Assembly (NCBI GenBank): GCA_022749755.1
Contig: CM040440.1
Coordinates: 16,417,269-16,481,268, forward strand
Source of the DNA: Azadirachta indica
Taxonomy: Eukaryota; Streptophyta; Magnoliopsida; Sapindales; Meliaceae
Direction of reading: 5' to 3'
DNA length: 64,000 bases
Positions 50,801 to 63,473 of the stretch are shown here, piece after piece (positions within the stretch are counted from its first letter, which is position 1; every line of letters starts with the position of its first letter). Under the pieces are notes generated by a model. The model made no database searches. It was not told where the DNA came from and was given only the letters and a program-made list of their open reading frames with translations. The position numbers and the translations under genes were made by a program.

Positions 50801-52172
50801 AGCCAACCAGTTAGAAAGGTAACAAAAGGGAGGTATGGGAGCTCTTTTGCATATTACTGAAAAGGTAAAAAGGAAAAAAAATAGCCGGTACAAACAATTA
50901 AACAAATAAGCTTTTGTCAGGACAAAGAAACATACCAAAGTCCTCAAACCTCTTTCTCGGAAGGTGCATAAACTCTGCATATTCTTTTCCTCCTTCAATC
51001 TTATGAAGCTGCAAGACTAGAGGTCTGCGAGTAACAATCCCTGCATACAAGGCGTTACATTTTATCTCATTGCCGCCAAACAAATTATGGATATCATCTG
51101 CCTTTGTGTGGCACAATGAAAAGATGTAGTAACTTAAATTACCTGACCCACGAGGCAAAAAATCTTTTCCAACAACGCTTTCCAACACTGAAGACTTCCC
51201 AGAACTCTACTAATTGTTAAAGAATTTTAACAGTTATTAAATTCAATGTTAAGAAGGATGAGATGTTAGTGAATATCACTAAATGCATCAATGGGAGGCA
51301 TGAAATTTGTATCATTAATACCATCCATTCAGCTACATGTGCTCAAGGAATCATTTCAACACTTTGAACAACTATCCTATAATTTGCCTTTAACTCATTA
51401 CAAAGCACAGAATAGTCACAACAATAATCTACTTACTAGTTAAGAAACCATCTGATTATTATATGAACTAGCTTAAAGTTCAAAAATATAGTCAGTGGCC
51501 ACTTACATGGCATGACAAACTAAGTTTCCCACCTATTAAGGGAAAATGTCAAACTACTTGAATAAAGGCCAACGTTTCAAAACAGCAATTTTAATGATCT
51601 TCTAATAAAACAAGTTTTCAGCATCAATCACTGTTAAGAACAGCGAAAAGCCATAACATTTGCATTTGCGTATGCAGTTACTAACGAAACAAAACATTTT
51701 GAAGCAAAAGCAATAAAAGAATCATAAATTGATATCAAGCCATAAATAATTCATTTTCAAGCAAGACAATAAACAATCATATTTATAAAAATAAATAAAT
51801 AAATGAGAAAACAAGACAATACGGTCCGGCATAAATGTAGCTATATAATCGAAAAATGTATCATAGTCAAACAAAATCCAAGCGAATTAAAGCCGAACAA
51901 TGAATCAAGATCAAGCAAGAATCCTCCGACATTGTCTCAAATCTTATGATATCGATAGTAAATTGATATTTTTGAAATGAAAACGCAAAGTCAAGAAAAA
52001 TAGGCCTTGGTATTGAGAGAAGGAGAAGAAATGGAGATGAGACCTGGCCACCGACGACAGCGATGGCAGGTAAGGAGTCCCATAGAGTAGGCAACGCGCT
52101 TTCTTCGCCATGATCACCGAGGGCCGTACACGCTCTCTGAATCTTGTTTACCAATGTTATTAAATTATCCAT
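44883..52172 (-). CDS. DRP1B: Dynamin-related protein 1B (DRP1 family large GTPase)
   Basis: Large GTPase that assembles on membranes; plant DRP1 proteins act at the cell plate and in clathrin-mediated endocytosis. Sixteen exons join in phase: 52172-52044, 51206-51143, 51040-50936, 50708-50607, 50156-50106, 50017-49956, 49662-49572, 49082-49018, 48289-48095, 47745-47626, 47362-47292, 47163-46938, 46480-46430, 46040-45812, 45264-45125, 45011-44883. The 609 residues match the roughly 610 usual for DRP1. GTPase motifs: GGQSSGKS (41-48), DLPG (141-144), TKID (210-213). The middle and GED regions follow; there is no PH or proline-rich domain, as in the family. Most introns are GT-AG, but intron 13 appears to have a GC donor (46429-46428). 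The choice of 1B over 1A rests on sequence details and the recalled synteny with At3g61760. No lesion was seen. Confidence 0.95.
45258..45407. repeat. Tandem duplication spanning the DRP1B exon 15 acceptor
   Basis: 45258-45322 and 45344-45407 are near-identical (period 86). The first contains the real acceptor and first bases of exon 15 (minus strand AAACAG|GGAGCAC). The second carries AAACAGGAAGCAC, an upstream decoy. Confidence 0.85.
47252..47302. repeat. 19-bp triplicated DRP1B exon 11 donor site
   Basis: Units start at 47252, 47271 and 47290 (ACATGACATCAAGCTACAT, third copy partial and ACATGCC). On the minus strand the exon 11 end and donor (GGCAT|GTATGT) are followed by two further copies of TCATGTATGT. 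Confidence 0.9.
48888..48950. repeat. Short tandem repeat in DRP1B intron 8
   Basis: GGCTTCATAATGTGGTAAAG occurs twice at a period of about 27, followed by a partial third copy (GACTTCATAAT). Confidence 0.8.
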
Positions 52173-52499
52173 GTGAGTACACCGAGTCTGATCTCAGAGT
52201 GACGACGGTCGTGGTGCTGATGTGACCCGAATTACGAGTTCCGAAACAGAGGTCTTGATATGAGCTCTTAGGTTTGAAAAGAGAAGGGAGGAAGCGCTGT
52301 TGCATGTTATATTTGGATTGGGGAACGAACCGGGAAAATCGAATAGTTCGGTGTGATAGGGGGAGAAACCGTGGAAATTTTCTAACGCACAAAGGTGGTT
52401 TAGTCATTGACTAAACTACCCCTTCTATTTGGAGGGAATGAATAGTCTATGCTCGGGCTTTATCACGTGCCTCTTCTTGACTGAAGTTTAGGACTTTAA

Positions 52500-53530
52500 T
52501 ATTTACTTGAAAAGTATTAAAAAAGATTCGTTTATTTATTTGAATCTGTCAGTTAATCGTTTACTTTCGCTTAAACGACTATAATATTCTTAATGATTAT
52601 AAAATAAATTTTAAAAAATTTAATTTTATATTTATTTAATATTTTAAAAATTAAAATAATTAAAATTTTAAAATTTATATATGTTCAAAGTAAAATTTTA
52701 ATTAATGACAAATTTTAATTAAATTTTATTTATGAGTCATATTTATTCAAATTCTAAATCCTCATATGTAAAGTCATCACTTTTTTTGTTCTCTGCTTTT
52801 ACAAATCCTTCATCGCCACCGCCTTTTTCGCTCTCTCATTATGCAAATTCTTTACCGCCGCCTCCAACCTTCTCTCTCAGCCACTGCAAATTTACCGTCA
52901 TTCTAAGTTTAGGTGGTATGAAGAAAAATTAGGAGGAACAACTGGTTGTTGTGGTGGCCAAACTTGCGAGCTTGGAGAATTGAGCTGCGATGAAGGCCCT
53001 TAATTGCGTCTAATTTACATAACACGCCAGGATGAAATTGAGGAACTTGGTGTTGGAGATGTAGAATTAGTGGATTCCAACAAGTGGAACTTGTTGGATG
53101 AGATCAATTGAGCGGTCATGAAAGTCAAATTGGCAGGAATTTGTTGCTTAGAACTTGAAGATAACCTGAACCTGAAGATAACCTGGAGTTTTGGGATGGA
53201 CGCATTTTTATAGGAGTTGAGCATCTTAATGTTGTTGGAGGAAGATCGCGTGGAGGTTTAGTGGTGGATTTGCCAAGGAAGATTAAAAACATTGTTCACG
53301 GTTAATTTTTATTAGCAACTTGGAATATCAAGGAAGTGAATCATGAAAAATTTTAAGATATTTTATCTAATTTCTCTTTTCAATTGAAATAATGATCCTA
53401 TTACAAAAGAGTAAAATTGCTTGTGATTTTATTAAACTAAACTTATTTTGAGCGATTGACTTTAACAGTAGTAGATGATGAAGAATGATTATAGAAAAGG
53501 TAAATATGTTTAAATCTCATTGACGTTATG
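52500..53530. mobile_element. Probable AT-rich inverted-repeat element between DRP1B and the DUF212 gene
   Basis: The left end near 52520-52630 (GACTATAATATTCTTAATGA then AAAATAAATTTTAAA) resembles the terminus repeated at 11280-11400 (GACTATAATACCCTTAATTA). A possible inverted right end lies near 53490-53515 (AAAAGGTAAATATGTTTAAA). The interior has no convincing gene; an open frame at 52732-52932 is Ser/Pro-rich with no recognised domain. Boundaries and integrity are uncertain. Confidence 0.4.
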
Positions 53531-54240
53531 TTTTAAAATTTTAAAATAAAATATCAATTCTAAAATTTATATTAATTTTTTTATTCTTAGAAAATAATTT
53601 ACTAATTTTAATACATTCATATTAAACCGAAAATATTTTTACTAAAAAATATTCCACTAAACCAAATTAAATAATAAAATAATATTAATGTGACATTTAT
53701 TAAACAATGAGATTTGATTTTATAAAATACATGTTTTTTTATGTTAATTTAATATTCAACGTTATAAAAAAGAATTTGATTTTTTTTAGTTGGGCTAACT
53801 TAAATATACCTTGGGGACGGACAAATCCATGTAGCATCGCAGATTTAATGAAATCCATGACGGTCCAACCATAACCCAACCCAAAAATACAGCGGACTAC
53901 AGTACAAAAGTCAAACTATTCAAAGCATATACTCCTTTCGGATGAAAAAAAGGAAAAAGAATCTCGGTACACTTAACTACACTACACGGTCCATTTTTAA
54001 CATTAGAATTTATAGAGGACCTACAAAATGCTTTTAAATAGGGAGGAGTCTAGGTCTTGCCACACGGTTCACTCAGGCTCAGCCGCTCAGGTCAGGAATT
54101 AGGATCCTGATCCAATTTGTTATTAAAAAAAAAAAAAAAAAGGTTTAGCATATTCTTTTGAAATATTTTCTCAAAATGTCATCTTCGTTATAACGAGATT
54201 AACCAAGGGCTGTTGTTCCACCACATGTTCTCATTTGCCT
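53531..54240. other. Spacer upstream of the DUF212 gene
   Basis: AT-rich sequence, including a poly-A run near 54125-54141. No gene was recognised. Confidence 0.4.
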
Positions 54241-54246
54241 ATCCCA

Positions 54247-54254
54247 TATAAATA
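54247..54254 (+). promoter_or_regulatory. TATA box of the DUF212 gene
   Basis: TATAAATA lies 155 bp upstream of the start codon and is followed by a CT-rich leader, so transcription would begin near 54278. Judged from motif and spacing only. Confidence 0.5.
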
Positions 54255-54282
54255 AACATTCAAGGCATGTCAATCGTCGCCA

Positions 54283-54420
54283 ATGTCTCTTCTCCAACTT
54301 TCCATTTTCTCATATTCGCAAAAACCCAAAGGCCAAAGCTTAGCCTTTTCTCTCTCTATTGTCTCTCTCTTTGAAATGCAGACAGAACCCAGACCATTCT
54401 CATGGATTCTGTTGCAATAA
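54283..54420 (+). other. Upstream ORF overlapping the DUF212 start codon
   Basis: A 46-codon open frame in a different frame from the main gene. It begins MSLLQLSIF and its TAA lies 16 bases past the main ATG at 54402. If it is in the mRNA, it could lower translation of the main frame. It starts only a few bases after the predicted transcription start, so it may not be within the transcript. Confidence 0.35.
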
Positions 54421-56531
54421 AACCCGCTTATAGCTCTCTCTGTTTCAACGCCATAAACGGCGGAACTAGTCCTCTGTACCCAACTGGTTTGTCTTTCTTC
54501 AAATTCACTCATTTTAAAAAACTCAAAACTTCTTCAGTCATCACTTTTTCCTTCAAGCCCCCTTCAAAGTCCAAAAACCCGGAACCAAATTTTAACAGTA
54601 GTGATAGTACTGGACAGAATTATCCTTTAAATCCTTTATCAGTTTTGGTCCCAATCTTACAGTCCATCAAAGGTTTAGCATCTTCACAAACTAAGAAATT
54701 GGTTTCACTTTTGCAAGCTCATAACAGTCAGTTAGAGAGTATCCTCGACCAAAGTAGTAACAGTTACTTACAAAACGGAGCGTTTGGTGTGGCTTTATTA
54801 AGCGTGACATCAACTGCTAGAGTTAAAATCAGTCCCTTTGTGGCGACATTGGCGGCGAATCCCACGTTTGTGTCTGGTTTGTTTGCTTGGCTTATTGCGC
54901 AATCGACGAAGGTGTTTTTGAATTTCTTTGTAGACAGAAAATGGGATTTTAGAATATTGTTTGCTTCTGGCGGGATGCCCTCTTCGCATTCGGCTTTATG
55001 CACTGCTTTGACTACGTCAGTGGCACTTTGTCATGGAGTTGCAGACTCGTTGTTTCCAGTTTGTTTGGGGTTTAGTTCGATTGTTATGTATGATGCAATT
55101 GGTGTGAGACGCCATGCTGGGATGCAAGCTGAGGTAAGAAATGGATTTCCTCTCTCATTTTGGTTTAATGTTATGGCCATGCTTTTATATTGTTTGATGA
55201 AGGTTTTTGTTTTGAGTTTTTAGTTTTATGTATATGGAGAAGAACTACATGTCTGACTATACTGGAGTAATTCTTCATGCTGTTGATGATAGAATCAGTT
55301 CTGTTGTTACCGTTCCAATGCCGGCAAACATAAATGGTAGCTGCAAACCATTCATTTTTTTAATTTTCATCCAATGTTTAGAATCGGATCCTAAAATGAT
55401 AAATAATGCAATCGCTAGTGCCATGTTAGGATTGAAAAATTAAATTGAATATTATACACTTGTAGTCTCTATAGTCCAAGTAAAAATGTAAAAAAGGTAT
55501 TGCATACCGTCAAATAGTCCACATGGCATATAAATGTGCATGAACTGAAGTAGAACCATCAACGTGTTAAATTGATTGAATGTAGATCAGAGTATCGGGG
55601 AGTCTTTTAAAAAAGCTATGCTGGAGTGGTTTTTGCATACTCTGATGAGCTAAAAGGAATAACATCCATACCATCCAAGAACCTACACTTCCTAAAGTAT
55701 ATATAGGACTCTGAATTAGCACGAGATCATATATCTGAGTGGTGCACATCCTTGGAATGTTTTCCTAGTGCATAATAAATATAAACTTTCAGTCCCCTAA
55801 AGCCCTCCAACAAGTCCAAAGCTATTCTGTTCAAGTTAACTTGGCTCAGTTGAGCTGTTGCGTTTTGGTCTTCATTTTGTTGGTTTTTACTGTTTGCTTT
55901 AGTGTGTGTTTCTGGGAAGCAGGAATTAATGAGAATGTCAAAGCACAATGCAGTTGCTGGGGCTACCTTTCCCTGTCTTCATTTTCTCTATCTACCAGTT
56001 TGTTTGTAATATATCACCCAGTTTATCTTGTACTGCCAATTTTCTTTTTGATGGTACATCATTATAGGTCTAGTTTCATTGTCAGTTGAACGTACAATAT
56101 GTATGAAGGGTTATCTAATATGGCATTAGAGACATGAATTAGTGGGCTCAAAGACCCTCTCCTGTTGACAAAGTAAATCCTTCTTACTCTCATATTGGTC
56201 GAGCCTTTTGATCTGCGAGCTCTCTCGCCTCAAATTGTTGATGAGTTATGAACTGTCTAATCAATTTTCTCATGTGTTATCTAATATCATTTGCTTTTGG
56301 TTACTAACGTGTACTGTACCTCCTTTTAGATCTATTCTGAATTATGTTCTTTTTACTGTCATGGCATAGGTTCTTAATATGATAGTTGAGGACTTGTTTC
56401 AAGGCCATCCAATAAGTCAGAGAAAGCTCAAAGAACTTCTTGGCCACACTCCATCACAGGTCTTTGCTGGGGCTATGCTTGGTATTTTGGTGGCTTGTAT
56501 CTGTTGTCAAGGTTGCTTAGTTGCAACCTGA
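54402..56531 (+). CDS. DUF212 acid phosphatase/vanadium haloperoxidase-related protein, probably plastidial
   Basis: Two exons, 54402-55133 and 56370-56531, join in phase to 297 residues. The N-terminal 60-70 residues are Ser/Thr/Lys-rich with almost no acidic residues, as in a chloroplast transit peptide. A family core begins near residue 125 (NGAFGVALLSV) with several membrane-like helices. GGMPSSHSAL and YDAIGVRRHAG are the phosphatase-like signature segments. Exon 2 adds ELLGHTPSQVFAGAMLG, typical of the family C-terminus. Biochemical activity is not established for this group. By recalled synteny it corresponds to At3g61770. An upstream ORF overlaps the start codon. Confidence 0.9.
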
Positions 56532-57918
56532 ACATGCATCTGCAGCCAATTTTTTGTTGCATGGTTATCCTCATGGTTGAATGGCCTTGCTCTTTTGTAT
56601 GGTCTGCTGAGTTATTGTATTCTATGGCCATTAAATGATCTGAAGACAGTAAAATGTCAGAAGTGAAATACATTTTTTGGCCCTGGGAAACTTTATCTTG
56701 ATCCCCTATTTGTAAAATAATTGTGATGCTCAAAAGTTTATTATAGTTCTTGCTAAAAAATAGGATCACACATTGTACAAAGATGAACAATATGAACAAG
56801 GTGTTTAACCATTTCTTGTATCCTCTTTGTATGTACCAGTAATTTGATATCTTGTTCAAGTATGGAATCTTCTGAAAGTCAAGCTAGTTAAAGGATCTGC
56901 TAGGAAAACACGTAATTTGGTATCTTCTTTCCTTTTTATTTGTTTGTCTTGTATCCTTCAGGATCAGGCGTGGGCTTCTTTCAGTGGCGTAGTGGAAAAA
57001 TTTCTTGGTTCACACTGGCTATCAGGTTCCAGGGTTCAAATTTTGAAAATACACTTGTGAGACTCAATAAGGCTGTGATCCTCACAAGTAATACGAGAAG
57101 TTTCCTGTTTCCGGCGACCGCTGTCAATAGGAAATGAGGAATATCAGTCATATGAATTCCACTACTAAAAATGCACTGGCTCTTGACACATTTGTTGGAT
57201 ACAACACATCCGAGTATGAAGTCGTGAGGCTCAGTACCAAGAAAACCTGCCAAATTATGACATTGGGTCCGCCAGATCCATCATTTATTTATGAACACAA
57301 AAATATTTATATCATTACAGCATTCGCAGGTCACCAGAAAGTATCATCAAAAGAGTTAGATCTTATGCTCAGGCCAGAGACCCGTATGAACTAAACCTTA
57401 TGTACATGCCACAAAGAATTGACCTGTTGTTATTCTGCTTACTACTAATGTAAGTAGATGCATGATGGAACTAGACCAAACGCCACGAACTCTAACTCAT
57501 TCTCCAACCAGTTGAGGGGTGATTGAGGGCTCGTTCAGCCAAAATTTCTCCGGACCCAAAGAAAGCTACTGGACTAGGCAGTAAAGGAATTTAATCCTTC
57601 ACTTGGCTAGATACCTGAGTTTTGCCACTGCAAAATGCGCGCAACAGCATCCTGCTACACTAACAAAAAACATTTTTCAGTTGAATAGCCTATGGCAGGA
57701 GGGTAGTAAGTGTCTTGGCAATATGCTCCCTGCCCCCTGCTATTAAGTTTTCGAGGCACTTGAGATCAACAAATTAAAAATGTAGAACAGCACCCTGTTA
57801 TTGAAGGCTTAGGTTGTCTGACATCTTGTATGGTCAATTGTTGTCACTTCATCAGTCTCATCCAAACAAGGGAGGCAGACCTGCTTTATCTTCATTTTTT
57901 GCCTGGCTTTTTCAGTCT
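56532..57918. other. Convergent 3' region between the DUF212 and EMB1703 genes
   Basis: Holds both 3' UTRs. The several short open frames here (for example 56473-56859 minus and 56940-57394 plus) have no recognised content. Confidence 0.5.
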
Positions 57919-60900
57919 TCACTTTGCCCTTTTCCTGAAGAGAGAACACCAGGGAAAGAAGCAGGTGTTTATTTGACATCAGAATAAGAACTCAATTAGT
58001 CATCCATATTCTTTTCCTTCCATACTATGCTGTTTTCCAGCTGCAGTAGAATTTTATCATCTTCCATGTCTAAGTATTGGGTAAATGTCTGCAAAAGTTT
58101 AGAAATTACCTCTTTGTGGGTTTGTTGCCAACACCAAGTAAACCCTTCATTATTGAGCTTATATCTACAGAGCGTTCCTTCATGATCTTATCATGGTATA
58201 TTTTACTCCCAATCTCAGTGATTTGTTCCTCCACCTGTTCTAGTTCTTGGTCCACATTGAGCTGTAGCCCTCCTTTCCTGATGACTGTTACACTGAAACC
58301 ATTTGCTTTGGCTTCCCGAAAAGCATCCTAGTAACATTCAGTGACCATTAAGAAAATGACAAGTTTTTTGCTTTAGAAGGAATGATAAGTAAAGAGTAGT
58401 CGTAAATGGGACTAAAATATATCAAAGACCAGCATTAAACAAAGAGATTTAATTTAAAACAAATCTTGCAAAATCTAAAGAGCACAAGGTCTTGACTGAA
58501 AGCATCAGGAAAAACATTCATCATGGAGGTGAGAAGCATAGTTAGCCTCACAAGGGAAGTTTCTTGGAGCAAAATTTAACTATCAGGTCAAAATAGAAGA
58601 TAAAACATATATTCTATTCGGCTGCCAGAACAAGTAAAAGAAGCTAGTATATAGAAATATAAAATTTCAGATGGTAGAGCCAGATTTGAAACTAGAAATT
58701 CTTCTGACTACATTTATTCAAAAGTCTGTCACCTCCATAGAACAAAGGGGACATGTGAGCAGGCTCGTCTGTGCTAGTCCTTTAGTGAAACTTTCACACT
58801 AGAACTTCATAAATTACTAACTGCAATTTAACAAAATCAAAAGAATAATACACCTTTACCTTAGGAGGTCTTGGAACAACAAAGGCATGACCAGAACCAA
58901 GCATATCCAAATGAGCCTGGATGATGTAACAAAGATTTTTGCAATCACCAGCATCTTCAAAAGCAATTACATGATATGGTTTTGGTTCCAATTCAAGATC
59001 CATAGCCATCTCCAATGAATACAAGCCTATTCTTTGTTCTCCATCTTGAACTGTGTATAATTCAATGCACTGAAACATAAACAAGAATTAAGCAATTTGT
59101 TCAGTGATCTGTGTTTTAGCAGTGTAGCACAGGCCAAAAAATTGCTTTCCTGTACAATTATGGCAAATTTTCTGCAGACCATTTCTGCTGGCAATTACAT
59201 CAAACCATGAAATTATTCCATACAAAGACATAATGTTAAATTGCCAATAACATTTGCATATTTTCCCCGAAACTTTGTACATTTAAAGAAGAAAATATGC
59301 ATCTAAATCCAAGGGTGTTGCCTTATTTGTGCAGGATACATATACTTAACCTGAAAGTAGGTGGAAAATTGCATACTTACCAGTACATAAGGGAGGTCTA
59401 ACCACCACAGATAATCTTCTTCATTATCTTCTCCGTATTCACGATATTTGCTCACTACAGCTTGTGGCCCAAATAATTCCACTTCTCTTTTGATCTTGTT
59501 GATCTTCTTTTCCATGAATTTCTTATTCCTCTCATGTACCTTAGTCATCATATCAGCTGCTTCCTGAATTTCTTCTTCAGTGATCCATCGATCCAAATCC
59601 TTCCCAATCTCCTTCATGACTGATTTAACTTCCAGGTCTGTCTCTGCATTATAAGATTCCAAAAATCCACGGGACCATTTCTTTGTGTGTTGCCAAAACT
59701 CCTTACCATGTTTTTTACCGGATCTAATGGAACCATCACTGCCTTCTATAACTGTCTTGGATTGTTTTGGATCCTTATCTTGTACGCTCTTCTTCAAATC
59801 ACTGTTTGCAAATGAAGTAGTAGCATTCTCAAGGGTCAGGGACTCTGTTGGATTTTGAAGAAAGTTCTCTTCATCTATCTTAACAGGATGTGGAGTACTA
59901 GTATTTACAGCAAAGGGTGCTTTCCCCTGTTTTAGGAAGTCATTGAGGAACACAGGATTTTTCTCTAATGGGGACCCTTTCCAGTGTGGTATTATTTTCT
60001 CTGGTGGATCGTACAAGCTGATACCATCTAAAGAACAAAAGAAAATTAGTATTGATTTTACAACACATGAAATTCTATGGTGTACAAACTCATTGTTAAG
60101 CAGTTCAACAGTCCATATATGGTGACAGATACTGGAACCATTTATAAGCAGTCTCATTAACAGTTTTTAATAGCTCATGCTGGCAGGAATAAGCCTGGAA
60201 AGTGCTCAACATAAAATCAAATTTATAAGCGTAAATTCAAAACAAGAGGAGGATCATTTGACATGGCTATATAATAAAGAAGTACCTGCTCCATAATCAA
60301 GATTTTCAATGTTTGAATGGAGATATTCATGCAATTGTAATAATTTCTCATTCTCTTTCTCAACTTTCTTCTCAAGGCCCTGAAAGAATGCAAGTTTATC
60401 TTCAGCATCCATCATATAAAATGGATCATGGCCAGCCAACTCATTATCACGGACTTGAAAAACAATTTCTCTGAGCCTATCATCATTCATCCACTCAAGT
60501 TCACTATCATCTTCATCAGAGACAAGCTGTGTAATATCTGCACATGTATCTAATTGATGGTTTACTTTGTCTCTTGCCACTTTGAAATTATCTCTAAAAC
60601 CAACTCCTATCTTCTTAACCATTGGTTCAATTTCATGAAAATTCTTTTCCATCCAGTTGTCTATCTTCACAGGTGGCCCCATTTTTGTAGCCTCACCAAT
60701 GTCTTCATGATCTGAGGACATTGAGGGCTTCTGACAATCCTCCCCTCCATCTACTTCATCAGTATAATCAGGATCATGTTTTTTGGCAGGAACATACTCC
60801 CCATGCTTCAGAGTTGAATTTTCACATGCATCTGGAGCAGGCTTAGATTCTGATTTTCCACTGAAAATGGTAGGTTCAAAATTGTCCACATACAATGCCT

Positions 60901-62590
60901 GGCTTATATTTTTATCAGAATCTATATTACTTGGTTGTCTTGAAACACTGCCATCATCTTGCAAAGTTTTAACTAGGGGTTCATGAACCTCTGGTTTGTT
61001 ACGCATTTTAGAAAGAAACTCCCTAGCTTCTTTCACTGACCTTATAATCCTTGATTTCGATTTTATAGAATTAGTCTCCGACAAACACGATTCACTATGA
61101 AGAGGATCAGATGATTGAAAAGCATCTTTCGTGACAGCTAAGCATAAAGTACTCTCACTATCCGGGTTTTCTCTTGGGCAACCTCTTGAAACTTCTACAT
61201 TGGAAGCACTGGAAGCTTGCACAATCTCGTTACTGAAAGAAGCTACCCTGCTGGCAAATTCAGTATCCTCACTTTTTGCTTCAATTGAAACTGTTGTCAC
61301 GACAGTTTCATCAGTGCCTTTTCCTTGTTCTGAAGCTCCATATGAAAGATTATTCAGAAAACTCACTGCAGACTCATCAGACAATTCATCATCCACACCA
61401 TGCTCCTCTTCTTCTTCATTGTTATCAACCTGGGATAGCTCTCCAACATCAATTTCACGGACTGTCCTGGCCATTTCTCTGATTTCCTGGATTTTATCAT
61501 CAAAATCATTAGATATGCTAGTTTGTGACCCAGAAGAATCGACCAATGTTAACTTGTTCTCAGCCTTTGCTTTTCTAATATTTTTCATAAGTTCTTCCTT
61601 ATCTATCTTAGGCCTTTCAAAGGTCACCGCTGGTTGTTCTGGAACTTTTTGAACAAATTCAACACTTCCCTTCTCTAACATCTCCTTCTCCTTTCTTGAC
61701 TTTATCTTTCTCCTCATCATTTCCTTCTCCAACTGAGTATAACGTACCTCAATTTTAGAAGAAATTAACTTTCTTGCCACCCAAAACACAACTAAACCAC
61801 AGAACACTAGGCTCCCAACTGTAGACAGTTTCGGAATAAAGTGTGGGCTAAGAATTACACCACGAATATTATCAACAAAACCAGACTCCTCCACTGAACC
61901 AACAAACTTAGCCACTGAACTATTCCTTGGAATTACATTTTTCCCACTCTCCATCACTCTAGCCAAACCCTTAGCATATAAAATTCTAGAATTTACTTTA
62001 TTCCAGTCATGGCTTCTGTTCAAGATTTCATCTTCATTAACCAAAACTTTCTTCACATTCCCTTCTGAATCTTCAAAAACTGTAAAAATTGGACCTGATC
62101 CAATACCCCAGTAATCAACATCCTTCCTGTACTGATCAATCCAATTCTCTAATTTCCTCGACAAAACAGATTCACCTAAAGGTTTCAACTTTGGTTCCTT
62201 AACAGTAGTAGTTTCATCTATACCATAATTAAAAAAATCGTTATTAAAAGTACCCTCTTTTACATTATCATAAGTTAAATTCTCACAAGAACTCGGGTTT
62301 AAAGAAATGGGATACTTTTGATGCACCTGTTGATCATTAATGAGCTTTTTTCTGAGCGAATTGCGGCGGCGGGTAGGTTGGCCGAAATGAGCTGAAATTT
62401 GCAGACTTCTGCAACTAGAAAAGAGTAAATAGGGCGGAAATGGGCGTTTGTTGAGAAATTTGTATGTGGGTAAGCTGAATATAAAAGGACGATTATTATT
62501 GCAAGTTTTGGTTGAAAATCTGGGACTGAAGGGAGAAGAAGCCGACAAAATTAGAGGGCTTGTTGTGCTTGAAGGATTGAGGAGCTCCAT
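57919..62590 (-). CDS. EMB1703: EMB1703-type plastid protein required for embryo development
   Basis: Large plant-specific protein whose Arabidopsis mutant is embryo-lethal; the molecular role is unknown to me. Five exons join in phase: 62590-60286, 60027-59381, 59069-58860, 58327-58110 and 57934-57919, giving 1131 residues, near the usual 1120. An N-terminal Ser-rich stretch without acidic residues looks like a transit peptide. A single hydrophobic helix lies at about 256-275 (GSLVFCGLVVFWVARKLI), followed by a basic, coiled-coil-like stretch and a long acidic, Ser-rich region. The conserved C-terminal part holds EYGEDNEEDYLWWLDLPYV and DAFREAKANGFSVTVIRKGG. The short last exon (RKRAK then stop) is the least certain part. 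By recalled synteny it corresponds to At3g61780. The minus-strand ATG at 62590 is the first in the long frame. Confidence 0.93.
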
Positions 62591-63473
62591 GGATAAGGAA
62601 GACTTCGAGATTTTAGGGGGTTTATGCTAAGCAAGTTTCTGCTAAAACCCCTAGATGCGGTGATAAAGTTTAGCTTGATATGGTACCTCCAAAACAACGT
62701 CGTTCCTTGACACATTTGTTTTGTTTCTAGAAATACAATACAATGTAAATGGAAATTCTCTCGCTCCTTTTTTTCTTTTTTTTTTTTTGTTTTTTTCTTT
62801 TTATGCAAAAATGGCAAGCAGTTCACGCCGAAAAACAAGGAAATATCGAGGTATAAGGTTTGTTTAAAATTTGGAGTAACATCGGACATTTAACAGAAAT
62901 TTGAAGCATGTATGTAAACTCCAAAAGAGTGTATGTGTTCAATGGACATGTGTCCTGTAGTCAATCCTTTCATTTATCTTTTGCATCTTAAACCATACAA
63001 ACAATTAGGAGAACACTTCAGAATACTCAGAGTTGACAGTTAGACCAAAATGAATCCCATGTTTATGTCGCAGGTTGGTTCAGAATATCGGTCTCAGAAT
63101 AGCTTATAATCAGAGGTCTAGATCATAGCAGCAGCTCAACGACAGGGCTATACCAGACTGGAATAGTTGAAACTAAAGAAACTCCTACCAGACTGGAATC
63201 CTGCCAAGATTTTGCGTTTATTTTGACAGGAAACCAGCGGAGTAATTTCTTATTAACAAAGGGTTTTCTCCGTTTAGTCATGACTGCAGTATTCAGCACT
63301 CTGAAGAGACCAAATAAACAATTTCTGCAATGAAAATGAAAGCTTATTGACAATTTATAACAGCTTAAGCCTCCAGCATCCATACATATTTCAGAGATCC
63401 TCCGTAGTCTGCACCTGCTCATAGTATTAAACAAATTCAGCATGTTGGCAGGTATACAAATATCCAACTGTAC
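62591..63473. other. Spacer: EMB1703 promoter and SINAT 3' UTR
   Basis: The first part is the EMB1703 5' side, with a T-rich tract near 62768-62800. The rest is likely 3' UTR of the SINAT-type gene. An open frame at 63123-63467 has no recognised content. Confidence 0.5.

Noticed and set aside
52732..52932. 66-codon Ser/Pro-rich frame between DRP1B and the DUF212 gene
   Set aside because: Low complexity, inside a probable transposon remnant, with no conserved motif.
61131..61652. 173-codon plus-strand frame opposite EMB1703
   Set aside because: It is antisense to the acidic, Ser-rich part of EMB1703 exon 1, and its composition follows from that strand.
63123..63467. 114-codon minus-strand frame next to the SINAT exon
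   Set aside because: It lies in the expected 3' UTR of the SINAT-type gene and shows no domain.
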